A DNA stretch of 64,000 bases from Hexactinellida sp. DTS-2022 (GCA_028753945.1 JAPNXP010000012.1:5230501-5294500), one strand, 5' to 3'; shown: positions 33,194 to 44,727, counted from the stretch's first letter. The notes: generated by a model not told the origin, from the letters alone. Made by a program: numbers and translations.

Positions 33194-36100
33194 ATGACGC
33201 ACATTACGGGAGGGAGCACCGCCCAACAGATCGAAGACTGGTTTTCATTGAAAGAAATCCAAATTCACAAGAGTGTCCCTCGCAATGCACCTAGGCCTGA
33301 GAAGCCTAAGGAGCAAGTCCCGATTCGGACTACTTTCAAGCCGCGGTACATGCGGAAGGACTCCGGCTCTGACCAGTTCCAGTTCCCCTCCCTCCTCCCC
33401 AACTCGCCCTCTGCCAACAGTCACCCCTTGACCTTCCCGCCCATAAACAGGCCCCCTCCCCTCCAGAGCCATCAGCTGACTCCTACCTCTCCTCCCGGCT
33501 GCATGCACTCCCCCCCGCTATCTGTAAGCTTCCTATCTCTACGCCTATGCCCAGTGTGTTATACAGCCATTTGTAAATACGCTCCTAAACCTGGTCTGAT
33601 CCTATTTCCATACGCCTAAATGACAAATTACTGTTACGGTATAGGAAAGGATTCCAAATTTTCGCGCTCCTAAAAATTCAAATTTTCCAAAAATCTTACT
33701 CCAAAAGGAGCGTCTCGGCTCCTGAATAGTTCCCACTATTTATACTCCCACTGTATTCTCTATAGGACGCGTTCTTCGGAGGGTCCGTCACTTCCCCGAG
33801 TTACGACCGCCCCCCCTCCCCTGGCGCCCACAGCGATATAACGTACCTCACCGGTCTCACCGGCGCGACGGGACACACCTTCCGGACGCAGGTGTCGGCT
33901 ATGGATAAGCTGTACGGGTACGGGGACTTCCACGGAGAGGCGCCCACGCAGGATAGGAAAGAGACGGACAAAAACGGAGTTTTCGAGCGCTACACATTTG
34001 ATAAGCCAGCGCCAAACCATCTGCCTATCTATAAACACAAAGATCAGATCATAGAGACCATTGAGAAACATGCCGTCTCGATTATACAGGGCTCCACTGG
34101 GTCAGGAAAGACAACTCAGGTTAGTTTATTATTAATTAATTAATTCGAATATTCTCAAATAATTCTAAGCAATTTATTATTATAGTCAGTTATAGTAAGT
34201 AGTTGAATGTAAGTTATGGTTAGTTTGTACAGTACAGTGCGTGCCTCTGTGATTGAATGTAGCGGAGAAAAGGAAGAATATAGATACAGTGAGGGGTGAA
34301 AGGAATGCGAGTTCATAGATTCGATAGACACTGGAGAGTGCTGACTTGACTGAACTTCTTGTCTGAGTACTTCTGGTATACGATGAGTCCGGCCCCCTTC
34401 TCGCGGGAGACGCGTCGCACCTGGGACAGCAGGCTGTCCACGCAGGCCTGCAGCCCCAGCAGCTCCGTCTCCAGCACGCGCGAGAGCGAGTGCAGCACGT
34501 GCGAGCAGCCGGCCAGGAGCCGACTGGCCAGAGAGAGACAGGCGGCTGCGCGCAGAGACGCGCGCGTGTGCGCCGCTTCGGGCTGCAGCAGGAGCGACAG
34601 CTCCAGGAAGTACTTGGCCAGGGAGTGCTCCAGCGAGTCTCGGCGCAGGAGGATGGAGAAGTAGCGCAGGAAGTGGATCGGCTGGGGGTTGGAGACGCAG
34701 CCGTCCAGCGAGAAGTACACCTCCCGCTCCATGACGGCCAGCTGCTGCCGCGTGTAGGCGTCGTCCGACAGACTGCAGAGCAGCCGGAAGTCGGGCACGT
34801 CGATCTCCTCGAACTTGCTGGCGATGGAGAGGGCGGCCAGGCCGATCAGCTGGTAGTTGCTCTTCTGGAGGGAGGCGGGAGAGACAGCTGTGAATCTGTC
34901 TGTGATATTGAAAGTGAGCTGCAGAGCCTCGTTGGTCAGACGCAGGTAGAGCTGCAGACTGACCAGCCAGTCCATGAGCGTGACGCGCATCTCCTGCAGC
35001 ACGGACTGCGGCAGGGCGGTGCGGGAGAGGAAGTCGGAGGGGAGGCAGTAGCAGGGGAGAGTCTCCAGCTGCAGCCAGGCCTGCAGGATCTGCTGCGAGT
35101 ACTCCGGGTAGCAGATGAGGTCCTGCTTGGGCAGCTGCAGGCTGAGTGTGTCGGTGTCCCGAGGGCAGCTGTCCGTCTCTGGCTGGGAGAGAGGCCGGAG
35201 GAGCTGCTGGGAGGGCTGGGACTGGAGAGACAGCTGCTTGCTGTCCTCCTCACAGCTGATCTCCATCTCGGCCAGCTGCTCCTTCAGGCTGTACGCGGAT
35301 TGACTTGTAGTCTGTCCGTTATAAACACTCATGTTAGCATTCTCTTGATTCATTATGGTTATCGATTCTGCTTTCTGCTCTCATTTGCCTATTTATCGTG
35401 CGTGCTCTCAGTGCATACTCACACAGGGCCTTATTAATACGCTCTGTTCTGTAGTCTAATATTGAACGATTGACTTTACTTGTTTCTAATTACGAATTAA
35501 TTAATTAATTAATCAATTAATTAATTACTATCTCAACAGGTCCCTCAGTACATCCTAGAGTACCACGCCAACAGAGGACTATACTGCAACATTATTTGCA
35601 CTCAACCGCGGAAAATAGCCGCGATAAGCATTGCAAAGCGCGTTTGCCAGGAGCGCGGCTGGCAGCTGGGGAACCTGGTCGGGTACCAGGTGTCTCTGGA
35701 CAAGGTCGCTAGCGAGGACACCAGACTGATATTCGTGACAACTGGCGTTCTCTTGCAGAAACTAATCAATCAGAAGGACATGAATGAGTACACACACATT
35801 GTGTTAGACGAAGTGGGTTAATTTCCGTATTCAAATTAATGTGTAATAGTATCAGCTGACTAACGTGTTAGGTGCACGAGAGAGATCTGGACACAGATTT
35901 TGTGATGTTGGTCTGCAAGTACCTTCTACAGACAAACTCGCCCCGCACGAAACTCATTCTTATGTCTGCTACGTTTGACGCTAGTCTCTTCTCCAATTAC
36001 TTCAACGTGTACCAAGAGGGACTGCTCACGCCCGCGCCCATCGTGAGCGTGGGCGGGAAGAACTTCACAGTGATGGAGTTCTATCTGGAAGATCTCGTTA

Positions 36101-39100
36101 AAGTAGAGTGCGCCGAGAGCCAACAAGTAGAGGATCCCAGGCTTGCCGTTGACTGCATTAACCTTGCTGCTAATCTGATCAACAGTTTCGACTCGCTAGA
36201 GGCTAGCGAAAGGAGGGCGGACAATACCGCTATGAAAGGAACAGTGCTAGTATTTCTCCCGGGGCTGCCAGAGATAATGTCGGTTGACAATGTATTACAA
36301 AATCGCTGCGAAAACCTGACAATCCTCCCTCTGCACTCCTCAATAGGCGTAGAGGATCAGCACAAGATATTCCTAAAGCCAACAGCTGGCAAGAGAAAGG
36401 TGAGATACTGTAGATGCCGGATATAAGAACACCGGTTATAAGGAGAGCATCCTTATATGTAGACGGTCTATAAAAGCCCATACAAATAAGCCAAAAATTT
36501 GTAGACCGTCTATAAATTCTGTAGACCACTTGCCCTGCTTTTTATGGGTAATACTAATGTATATGTAAGAAAACCTGGTCTAGAAATAGACGGTTTACAT
36601 ATAAGATATCTCTTATAAGAACACGTCGGTTATAAGGACATTTACTGAAAAACGATTGCCATATACCCCTATATAATTTATGACGGTTATAAGAACATTC
36701 TATGCAGTTTCCGACGATGTTCTTATAACGGCATCCACTCTAATTACATAATTACTGTACTTAATACAGTAATTTCTAATTAGCTTATAGTCAGCCCATA
36801 AGCTATTATTCAGGCTATCCACAGTGTATAAATAGTTGAATTATTGCATTATAATTAGGGAAGTGATTAAAATTTGGGGGTTCGTTCTAGTTTAGTATTG
36901 ATCCGTGGTATCCTCGGATACTACGTAGTATCTGCTGCTAGTTCTTCCACGTTTTAGTGTACCGTGGTGCTGCTCCCCGCTGAGGGCTCAGGGGGTCGAG
37001 CGGCGTCTAACTTAGGGTGTATGGGGCTTAGCTTTAGCTGCCTCAGATTTTTGCTGGGTCTCTCAATACCACACACTTCCCAAGGCACTCCGGTCTGCCA
37101 TCTTTTTGCATTTCTCTTTTTGGAAATTTGTACAACTCCAATTTAGCAGTACAGTGGGTGGACATTTATAGGAACATCGTCGGGAACTGCATATAATGTT
37201 CTTATAACCGGCATAAATTATATAGGGGTACCGGGTATATACCAACCGTTTTCCAGTAGAATGTTCTTATAACCGGTGTTCTTATATCCTGCATCTACTG
37301 TATTACAATTCCATTGATACAAATTTGTAGGTTATTCTGTCGACTAACATTGCCGAGAGTTCGATCACTGTTCCCGACATCCGCTATGTGATTGACTTCT
37401 GTCTGGTGAAGGAGCTGATGTGCGACCCCAGCACTAACTACCAGTGTCTGCGCATCGCCTGGGCGAGCAAGGCCAGCATGATGCAGCGACGCGGGCGGGC
37501 GGGCCGCGTGGCGGAGGGGCGGGTCTACCGACTGATCAGCCGGTACTTCTATCGGCTCTGCAGAGAGTACACACTGCCAGAGATAAAGCGCTGTCCCCTG
37601 GAGAGGATCGTGCTGCAGACGAAGGTACTGGACATAGGCGCGCCTGTGGAGGTGCTCAGCATGTCTCTCGAACAGCCGGAGGCCCTCGACATTGGTTAGT
37701 CTTAGTCCGCTCCTGCATTAGCTATATAGCCCTTAGACAGCGTATAATGCAGTTTCTAATAGAGCGCACTGTGCTGCTACTGAAGGAGATAGGGGCGCTC
37801 TCCTCCAGCAATATGGATCCGTTTGACGGCGAGCTGACCTTCCTGGGGCGCGTGTGCGAGCGACTCCCGATTGACATCCGCATGGGGAAGCTGCTGCTGC
37901 TGGGCTACGTGTTCGGGTGTCTGGAGGAGTGTCTCGTCATCGCCGCCTCCCTCTCGGTGCGGAACTTCTTCAGCAGGCTCTACAAAATGGAACTTAAGTC
38001 GTACCGGAGCAAGGTCCGCTGGGCGCAGAACACGTTCTCTGACCCGATAGCGATGCTGTACGCGTACAGAGATTGGTACCGAGAGAAGAGCAGCGGGAGG
38101 TGGGACTCGAAGCGACACAGCAGCATGGAGCAGGACTGGTGCAGCAAGAACCTCCTGCAGTGGAAGAGAATTAACGACGCACACGAGCTGGTAAAGGAGC
38201 TGTTCATGCGGCTCTCTCAGTTCAATATACATTCCACAAAGTCCATCCTAACCTCAAGGTACTTGTACACCTTATTATTAATACAGTACTGAACCTGCTC
38301 AGTGTTTGAACAAAGATTCGAATATATAGCCTGAAATTAGAGAGCAATTACAGGAAATTAAAGTGTAAATTTAAGCTCTAATTTGCCTTAATTAAACTCT
38401 TGTAGGTCCGACGCGTCTCACGACATTCTGCTTATAAAGCTGGTCATGGCGGGGGCGTTCTATCCGAACTACTTCCGGTGGTCTGAGGTGGACGAGCACG
38501 AGGCGGAGCGGATATTGATCGGACACGATCCGCACACAACCGTAATGATATCCGGACTCCCGCTGTCCCGGCACAACGATGTGCAGTACACGCCGGACAT
38601 AGTCCGACACTTCGAGGAGTGCGGGCGCATAAAACAGATCCACTACGACTCGGGCCGCGCCTACATAGACTTCCAGCGACTGCGGCTCTACTCTGACGAG
38701 TGGGACTCTGCGTTGTCGGTGTCCGGCTGCTCTCTCACGGTCCCGGCCGTGTACACCGCTCTGAAGATGCGACAGCTCAGGAACGGGAACATAACCATCT
38801 ACACCACGCGGCCCTCCGACTCCAGCGGGAGACTCAGCCAGCAGCTGAGCCGGAGCTCGTCCGTGTCCTCTCTACAGGTACCCACTCTCTAGCTACTGTG
38901 CTGTGTTAATGCCCTGTTGCAGGCCCCGCCCCCCTGCGAGGTTGGGAAGAGCGGAGAGACAGATCTGTTGGTGACGGAGGTCATAAACGCAGGGCACTTC
39001 TGGGCGCAGGAAGTGAGCGAGAAGAGCCGCGAGACCAGCCAGCAGCTGTCAGAGGAGATCTCCCGCTTTACGAACCTGGTCCCTCTCCACAGCCCCGCGG

Positions 39101-40859
39101 TCGACAAGTACTGCATGGCTGTGTTCCCGCCGGACGGGCTGTTCTACAGGGGAAAGGTAGTCGAGGTAGCCAGAGCCACAAAGTCAGCCACGGTGCACTA
39201 CTTGGACTACGGAAACGTAGAGCAGCTGAGCTTTAACCAGCTCTTCGAGATTCCCCTCGACCTGCTGTCCCACCCGCTGCTCTGCGTGGAGTGCTTCCTC
39301 GCTAAAGTTAAGCCTTCCTTCAAGGAGTCATCTGAGGGGGTCTGGTCCGACAGCGCCAACCAGTTCTTCTCAAACCTGGCCGCTCAGAGGGTATGTTCTC
39401 CTAGCAACACTACAGAACAAATGTTATGCATTATGTTCAGGGTTTTATCCAGGAACGCGCCATACGCCTAGAGGCGTATAAATTGGGATCTGTTAGCTTT
39501 TAGGAGCGCGAACACTTCCCGATTTCCTCATAGAGTATTACTCAACTAACCTTTGAGGCGCATAAAATTCATACTTTAGTGACCTTAGGACAGTTAGGAG
39601 TGTCACTTCTACTCCTGTTAATACCCTGTATATGTAGGTACTGAGCAGCAAGATATACTCGCAAGTTAACGGCGTTCTGCGAGTGTATCTGTACACAGAG
39701 GGCTCAGAGGAGCTTGTTAATCAGCTGCTGATCGACAAGGGGTACGCTCTCGCCGCCGAAGAGTCCTACCAGTCTATCTCTGCTCACAGCAGAGCTGAGG
39801 AGCCCGAGTACCCCTCTGAGAAGTGGGAGGACACCAGCTGTCCCCCCCAGTTCGTGGAGCGTCCCATTGAGTCCCAGCTGTCCCTGAAGGGTCCCTCCTC
39901 CCCCTACGAGGTCTCCTTCTACTCCCTCACCAAGATAGGCCTTATGAAGTCCGCGCGCATTGAGCGGGACTCTGTCAACTCGATCTGTGTGCACTCAGAG
40001 CCACAGGACAAGCACGAGCGACTAATGGTGTCCACATTCGTGTCTCTGAACTCAACCGCCACCTCTGTCATAGCCCGCGAGACCACTCTCATGCCGAACA
40101 TAAACGGACTCATATATATCCTCACGATTCTCTTCGCCCCCTATGTTGAGCTGAGAACCGACGAGCTCAAGAGATCTCTCATAGGCGCGCTGTGTGGGCT
40201 GGGCTTCGACAATATCGCGATGCCGTATTTCCCCGAGCATGACATATCCCTGGCATTCGACACAGTCATAACTCCGGTAATAACACACTGTAGTCTGATT
40301 AATTTGTTGTTGTTATTGTTTGTATTTACAGGAGGACATTAGAGAGATTAATACCATCCGGGGACTGGTTAACACCTCGCTCAAGTGTGATCGCGAGTTT
40401 AAGATTCCTTGGAATTCCTCTTTCGTCCGGCGTAACCAGGACATGGCCAAGCGGCAGTTGCTCTCTCTCGTTCTGAAGGAGACGCGGCCCTCTGTCCAAG
40501 TCACGAACTTCCACAAAGCGTACACCTGGGCCATGGTCCCCACCTCCGACTTAATAATAGGCACAAACACCAGTAGCCAGGAGGACTCGCTCCCTCCCAT
40601 CTTCAGTCTGCACAACAGCATAAGGCTCACTGTGTACGACCCGAGCACTTACTGCGTGCCCACTAAGGTCATCCTCTTGCGTCGGAAAATGGTAGAGCTG
40701 CAGCAGATGGCCTCGGACTCCCCTGTGCCAATGGAGAACCTATTCTGCGACCTGTGTAATGCCAGGTGCCTGACACCCGCTGAGCTATTAGCGCATATCA
40801 CCTCTCGACAACATACCATTTCCTATCAGGAGCTAATGAGCGACTCCTCTTATGTATAA
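33194..40859 (+). CDS. TDRD9: TDRD9/Spindle-E-type DEAH helicase with Tudor domain, ten exons
   Basis: Exons: 33194-33523, 33766-34119, 35540-35812, 35872-36399, 37331-37694, 37763-38258, 38406-38877, 38923-39390, 39638-40276, 40332-40859; the sum is 4452 nt, 1483 aa. The start is conserved with TDRD9 (QQIEDWFSLKE). Helicase motifs: Walker A GSTGSGKTT, TQPRKIAA, DEVH (split by the intron between exons 3 and 4), LMSAT, STNIAESSITVPD and QRRGRAGR. Helicase-associated domains follow (ERTVLLLKEIGAL; GELTFLGRV), then a Tudor domain (HYLDYGNVEQL) that should bind dimethylarginine on PIWI proteins. TDRD9/Spn-E acts in piRNA-guided transposon silencing in the germ line. The C-terminus carries a C2H2-like finger (CDLCNARCLTPAELLAHITSRQH, split here only for naming). 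Intron 2 contains cyclin copy 2; introns 1, 4 and 8 contain transposons. Confidence 0.93.
33564..33753 (+). repeat. 190-bp MITE in TDRD9 intron 1
   Basis: Flanked by TA (33562-33563, 33754-33755), starts CAGCCATTTG and ends CTCCCACTG. Homologous in inverted orientation to 9645-9824. The intron is 242 bp, leaving 52 bp without it. Confidence 0.8.
34313..35353 (-). CDS. Mitotic-type (A/B) cyclin, copy 2, nested in TDRD9 intron 2
   Basis: Intronless, 346 aa, the same protein as copy 1 from the KEQLAEMEI segment to the end except one Asn/Ser change, and with the same two cyclin boxes. Only about five base differences occur in ~975 bp, and the identity runs ~16 bp past the stop. The first ~25 residues (MNQENANMSV...) differ from copy 1 but start alike. 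It lies antisense between TDRD9 exons 2 (ends 34119) and 3 (starts 35540). No destruction box is seen. Both copies have open frames and are probably expressed. Confidence 0.85.
   Translation of the reverse strand: MNQENANMSVYNGQTTSQSAYSLKEQLAEMEISCEEDSKQLSLQSQPSQQLLRPLSQPETDSCPRDTDTLSLQLPKQDLICYPEYSQQILQAWLQLETLPCYCLPSDFLSRTALPQSVLQEMRVTLMDWLVSLQLYLRLTNEALQLTFNITDRFTAVSPASLQKSNYQLIGLAALSIASKFEEIDVPDFRLLCSLSDDAYTRQQLAVMEREVYFSLDGCVSNPQPIHFLRYFSILLRRDSLEHSLAKYFLELSLLLQPEAAHTRASLRAAACLSLASRLLAGCSHVLHSLSRVLETELLGLQACVDSLLSQVRRVSREKGAGLIVYQKYSDKKFSQVSTLQCLSNL
36408..37300. mobile_element. 893-bp non-autonomous TA-type DNA transposon in TDRD9 intron 4
   Basis: Outer inverted repeats of ~38 bp (CAGTAGATGC.GGATATAAG, then AACACCGGTTATAAG), flanked by TA at 36406-36407 and 37301-37302. 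Subterminal inverted segments lie at ~36600-36745 and ~37150-37265. The left arm contains its own insertion with a hairpin (GTAGACGGTCTATAAA / GTAGACCGTCTATAAA, ~36455-36605). The centre (~36955-37110) is distinctly GC-rich and unlike the rest. I see no transposase. Confidence 0.85.
39438..39628. repeat. 191-bp MITE in TDRD9 intron 8
   Basis: Ends CAGGGTTTTATCCAGGA and (reverse complement) CAGGGTATTAACAGGA; TA follows at 39629-39630. The host intron is 247 bp, leaving 56 bp without it. Confidence 0.78.
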
Positions 40860-41009
40860 GTATAGATTGCTGTGTTGCTGTAGAGTAGTACAGGTTAATT
40901 GAAGCACAGAATTGATAATTTATTTTTGTACCATTTGCATCACATTAATTTACAATTTATTATATTTTAAATTGATAACGCTTTATTACTTTAACTAATT
41001 ATAAAATAA

Positions 41010-42161
41010 TTATTTGTTCGAATTAATGGTTGCTTTGTTCCATTGCGTGTTGTTCTCTTCTATCAGTTTCTTGATCAGATCTCGGTCGTCTCTCCTCTTG
41101 ACATTTAGCAACAGCTTGTCTACCACCACTGCTATGTGTATAGTTATAAACGCCACGAAGAGAACGAGTATTATTATTGACCTCAGTAGATGGGATAGGT
41201 GCTCTACGAATATTAATGCATTTATAGTTGAGTTGGATAGCTGGATGTCTATACTGATGGAGTAGTTAAGCTTTAACCAGCATGGGTTTATGAGGAGAGT
41301 AGAAATTACTCTTGAGAATATCATTTCGAACGTATTTATCAAAATGGTAACACCTATGATGGTTATTACAGTCTCAGATCCCCGTTCTATCCACTTAACA
41401 GAATTTATTTCCTTCTTTATCCTGCTGGTGTCCATGTAGCACTCGTAGCTTAGTTCAGCGAGATTTATTCGCCGCATCCTCTTCAGGTTCCTGTAGTGCA
41501 TTATCATTACAGGGAGACATGCACACGTTAGTATCGAATACAGAATGTATCCTATTAGCATTGTGTGTCGTGTCGCCATCAGTAGGAATACGATCAGACT
41601 CAGTGCTAGCAGCACAGCTGTGCTACGCTTCAGATTACGGACCAGTCTACTCCGTTCCCTTTCCTTCTCTATGAATACCAGCTGCGAGTATTGCATTAGG
41701 ATCCCGAAAATCCAATACTCACAATAATACGAGGTAAATACACAAGAGTCGATCAAACAAGTTATAACATCCCACTTCCCCAGCCTCTCCAATTGGTACG
41801 CGAATGTCCAGTTCCTCAAACAACACCCTTCTATGCAAACTGCTTTGTCCTCGCTCTTTAGACTTCTGTCGAACGCTGCATGGTTAATGGCAGGTAGAAC
41901 AAGGAGACACATCTCAATGATTGACACAATTGCAATCATAATAAATTTGCGGAAATTAAATTGAGCATTTTGTGTTAGTTTTATTGTGAACTCATCTGCA
42001 CAGTTCTGCTTGAGTCTCTTGAGTTTCTTGCGAGCGAATTTCAAGTAAAAACACGTGTTTATCAACCAAGCCAAGACTATTAGAAACGACAAAATCAGTG
42101 GTACCCCAGTCGCATAGTTCACAACTGTCCTCAGCTTCATTACTGTATCCGATGCACCCAT
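41010..42161 (-). CDS. Orphan multipass membrane protein
   Basis: Intronless, 383 aa, not recognised. Roughly seven hydrophobic segments (about residues 20-42, 72-92, 130-150, 178-195, 200-220, 262-285, 335-358), with basic loops after the first (FARKKLKRLKQ) and fifth (HYRNLKRMRR). The layout resembles the three multipass paralogues at 52451-56536, including a basic loop in the same relative place, but the sequences share no clear motif. A minus-strand TATAAAA lies about 30 bp before the ATG. It is tail-to-tail with TDRD9 (150 bp apart). A receptor is a guess from topology only. Confidence 0.6.
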   Translation of the reverse strand: MGASDTVMKLRTVVNYATGVPLILSFLIVLAWLINTCFYLKFARKKLKRLKQNCADEFTIKLTQNAQFNFRKFIMIAIVSIIEMCLLVLPAINHAAFDRSLKSEDKAVCIEGCCLRNWTFAYQLERLGKWDVITCLIDSCVFTSYYCEYWIFGILMQYSQLVFIEKERERSRLVRNLKRSTAVLLALSLIVFLLMATRHTMLIGYILYSILTCACLPVMIMHYRNLKRMRRINLAELSYECYMDTSRIKKEINSVKWIERGSETVITIIGVTILINTFEMIFSRVISTLLINPCWLKLNYSISIDIQLSNSTINALIFVEHLSHLLRSIIILVLFVAFITIHIAVVVDKLLLNVKRRDDRDLIKKLIEENNTQWNKATINSNK

Positions 42162-42718
42162 TTAGACGATTATAACTTTAATTATTGTTTTATAGAGTTA
42201 AGATGGGGCAACTCTGTTTGGCTATTTCTGTTAGTGAGTAATTTTAGATGATACATTTGTATTTTAATTTTCTCTGTAATCATATTTATAATCTAGAATT
42301 ACACTACACACTATTTCTATAAGTTTAGCATTCGTACCATTTACAATTAATCATTATTTATCTGTCGAGTCAGCCTCGTGACAGAATAACATTATATTTG
42401 CAAACTATACAGAAGATTGTCCAAGGTTTATCCATAGCGTTCCATCAGAAATAATATTTTAGGACACAGTAGACTCCGCTTAATTGACCACCGGTTAATT
42501 TGATCCAATCCTAAGTGCCCCAAACAGTATTAATTAATTTTTTCCTGTAGACTCACTACCAGAAAGTCATTAAGAGGCTGTCCATTTATATAACATTCTA
42601 TTTTTTTATCAAATAGGAAGATCGACGAATTTCTGGATTTTGCAAAAATCGATCCCTTGCTAAATTACTAAAATTGTACATCACTTACATACTGCACTGA
42701 TCAATTAGATTAGACTAA
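42162..42718. other. Divergent spacer with repeat fragment
   Basis: AT-rich 557 bp between divergent genes. A pogo-like end (ACAGTAGACTCCGCTTAATT) lies near 42467-42486; its partner end is not clear. No coding potential. Confidence 0.45.
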
Positions 42719-44290
42719 ATGTGGCATCTCATTTTGCCCTCGTACATACTTCTGCTTGCTGTTTCTTTTCTGTTCAACGAGAGGAGAAGCAAGCTTGCTA
42801 AGCGCTTCCATTATGCTCTATACTATGCACCAAACGCAATTGTGCTCATATTTTATTCAATAATCGTTGCATGCCTGTACCTACAGAACCAGTTCGTAAC
42901 TTCTCGTCTGTTCTTCCGTCAGAGGAGGGTAGAAGACTGTCCTGTAGGCGAGGAGAATAGAATTAGTTCTATTCTCGATCCCATGGACCTCCTCTTCCAA
43001 TTTGATGAGGAACATTTCATAACTGCTGACGGGGTTTTTATATTAAAGGGGAAATTCAGTATTGAAGATTTCAAATCCACTCTCATTAACGATTTTGCTT
43101 TCGCGAAGGATTCCAACGGTCGTCTTCTGTATCCCAAGCTCACTCAGGTAGTTAGGGAGAGAGCTCTCTTCTCCACTTGGGAGTATTGCCCTAACTTTAG
43201 CATTGATAATCATGTGACTGAGAAGTGGCTGGACTTGAGTGCTAGAGAGGAATTACAAACATTTGTTAATGCGAAGCATTCCTCTAGAATGCGACACGAC
43301 ATACCAGGATTCCAATTCTTTGTTATTCACGACACCAATTCCAGGCAGTCCAGTGAAGAGACTGAGACTTATATTTTCTATCGGTTGGACCATACAATGG
43401 GGGACGGCCTCACCTTTGTTAGAATATTTATGAACTCTCTCGGGAAACCGATGACAGAGGACGATAAATCCAAACTAGACGAAATGTTTGCGAGATATTC
43501 TAAGTCTCAGTACATATTGTCTGTCGGAAGACTGTTCCTCCTCGCCATAATGTCTCCTATATACATGGCTGATCTCTTTCTAATGGAACCGAATAACTAT
43601 TTTAGAAGACGGCCCACAGGTAATAAGTTTATCGCACACTCTCCGCCTCTGGACTTTAACAAGGTGACCGCTATTAAGAAGAGAACTAACACAACAGTTA
43701 ATGACGTGTTGATAATGCTGTTAGGTCAGGCGTTCCAGGCATACTTGCTGGAGGTGGGAGAGAACGCGAATAGTTTTAATTGCATATCTCTGATACAAGC
43801 AATTTCCCTCAAAATAAATCTATCCGATTCAATGTCGAATAACTTTGTTGGTATTCGTGTTAAGATTCCACTCCAAATATTAGACTGGAGAGAACAGTTG
43901 AAAGAGATTAACTCCGAGATGCTAGCCTTGAAATTCTCGCTTATCCCAATCTTCAGTACATACACTATTACAGCTTTGGCGTATTTCCCCAGATTCATCC
44001 GTAACTTCTCACAGCTGACTATACTGAACAGAGTAGTCACCGGCGGTATTACCAACGTTCCTGGACCGGATGTAGGCATGCTCTTGGCAGGAGTACCCAT
44101 TGACCAATTCGTTGTTTTCATGCCTCTGTTGGCCAATTCTTCGATTAGCTCAGGGTTCATAACCTTTCGTAAGAAGCTAACTGTGAGTGTCGGCACAGAC
44201 CAGGCTCTCTCGACCAACCCTGATCTCATCATAAAACATTTCATTCGGAAATTGGACGATATTTACGGACAAGTTCTAGAGTCTACTTAG
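42719..44290 (+). CDS. WS/DGAT-type wax ester synthase / acyltransferase, copy 1
   Basis: Intronless, 523 aa. One or two N-terminal membrane segments (residues ~1-65) precede a WS/DGAT fold. The acyltransferase motif HHxxxDG appears as DHTMGDG (~residues 225-231), keeping the catalytic second histidine and the Asp-Gly but not the first histidine, as in several plant WSD proteins. Other family segments: VNDVLIMLLGQAFQ (~322-335), SNNFVGIRVKIPL (~370-382) and ITNVPGP (~446-452). These enzymes join fatty acyl-CoA to alcohols or diacylglycerol to make wax esters or storage lipid at the ER. A paralogue lies 437 bp downstream on the same strand. Confidence 0.8.
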   Translation: MWHLILPSYILLLAVSFLFNERRSKLAKRFHYALYYAPNAIVLIFYSIIVACLYLQNQFVTSRLFFRQRRVEDCPVGEENRISSILDPMDLLFQFDEEHFITADGVFILKGKFSIEDFKSTLINDFAFAKDSNGRLLYPKLTQVVRERALFSTWEYCPNFSIDNHVTEKWLDLSAREELQTFVNAKHSSRMRHDIPGFQFFVIHDTNSRQSSEETETYIFYRLDHTMGDGLTFVRIFMNSLGKPMTEDDKSKLDEMFARYSKSQYILSVGRLFLLAIMSPIYMADLFLMEPNNYFRRRPTGNKFIAHSPPLDFNKVTAIKKRTNTTVNDVLIMLLGQAFQAYLLEVGENANSFNCISLIQAISLKINLSDSMSNNFVGIRVKIPLQILDWREQLKEINSEMLALKFSLIPIFSTYTITALAYFPRFIRNFSQLTILNRVVTGGITNVPGPDVGMLLAGVPIDQFVVFMPLLANSSISSGFITFRKKLTVSVGTDQALSTNPDLIIKHFIRKLDDIYGQVLEST

Positions 44291-44727
44291 TCTCTATTTT
44301 TATTTGATTTGATGAGAATTTTCAGTTTTATTGGAATAGTTCTTTCGAGTAGTTATTTATCTCTTTTCTTTGAATATATGCGTGTGAGTATATTTGATCT
44401 ATAAACTTATTCTACTTAGGGTCATTACATGTTTCTACAGTCAGTACTGTCATACATACAAATATAATTAAGTCGATATATTCAGGACACCAATAGGGGC
44501 TCGCGTAAGGGGACAGTTATCCCAGTACCCTGGGCCCGTGAGAGAGTATATACCAATTGCCAAAGGGCCGGCCAATTAAACATATTAAATGACAAATTTT
44601 AGTAATTATCCACTTTCGAGGGTAGGGTGTCGGAGGAAAATGCACCGTATAAGTTACCTTTAGTATAACTGTTATAAGTACTTGATTTAGTAGGTATTGG
44701 TTTAGTAACTTTAGTAGGTATTGAATC
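44291..44727. other. Spacer between acyltransferase paralogues
   Basis: AT-rich 437 bp; no repeat or gene seen beyond a short GC-rich patch near 44520-44575. Confidence 0.4.

Noticed and set aside
37695-37729. A 35-bp intron in TDRD9 (acceptor at 37729)
   Set aside because: It is in frame, but the 68-bp alternative (37695-37762) gives DIERTVLLLKE without a 13-residue insertion and matches the family.
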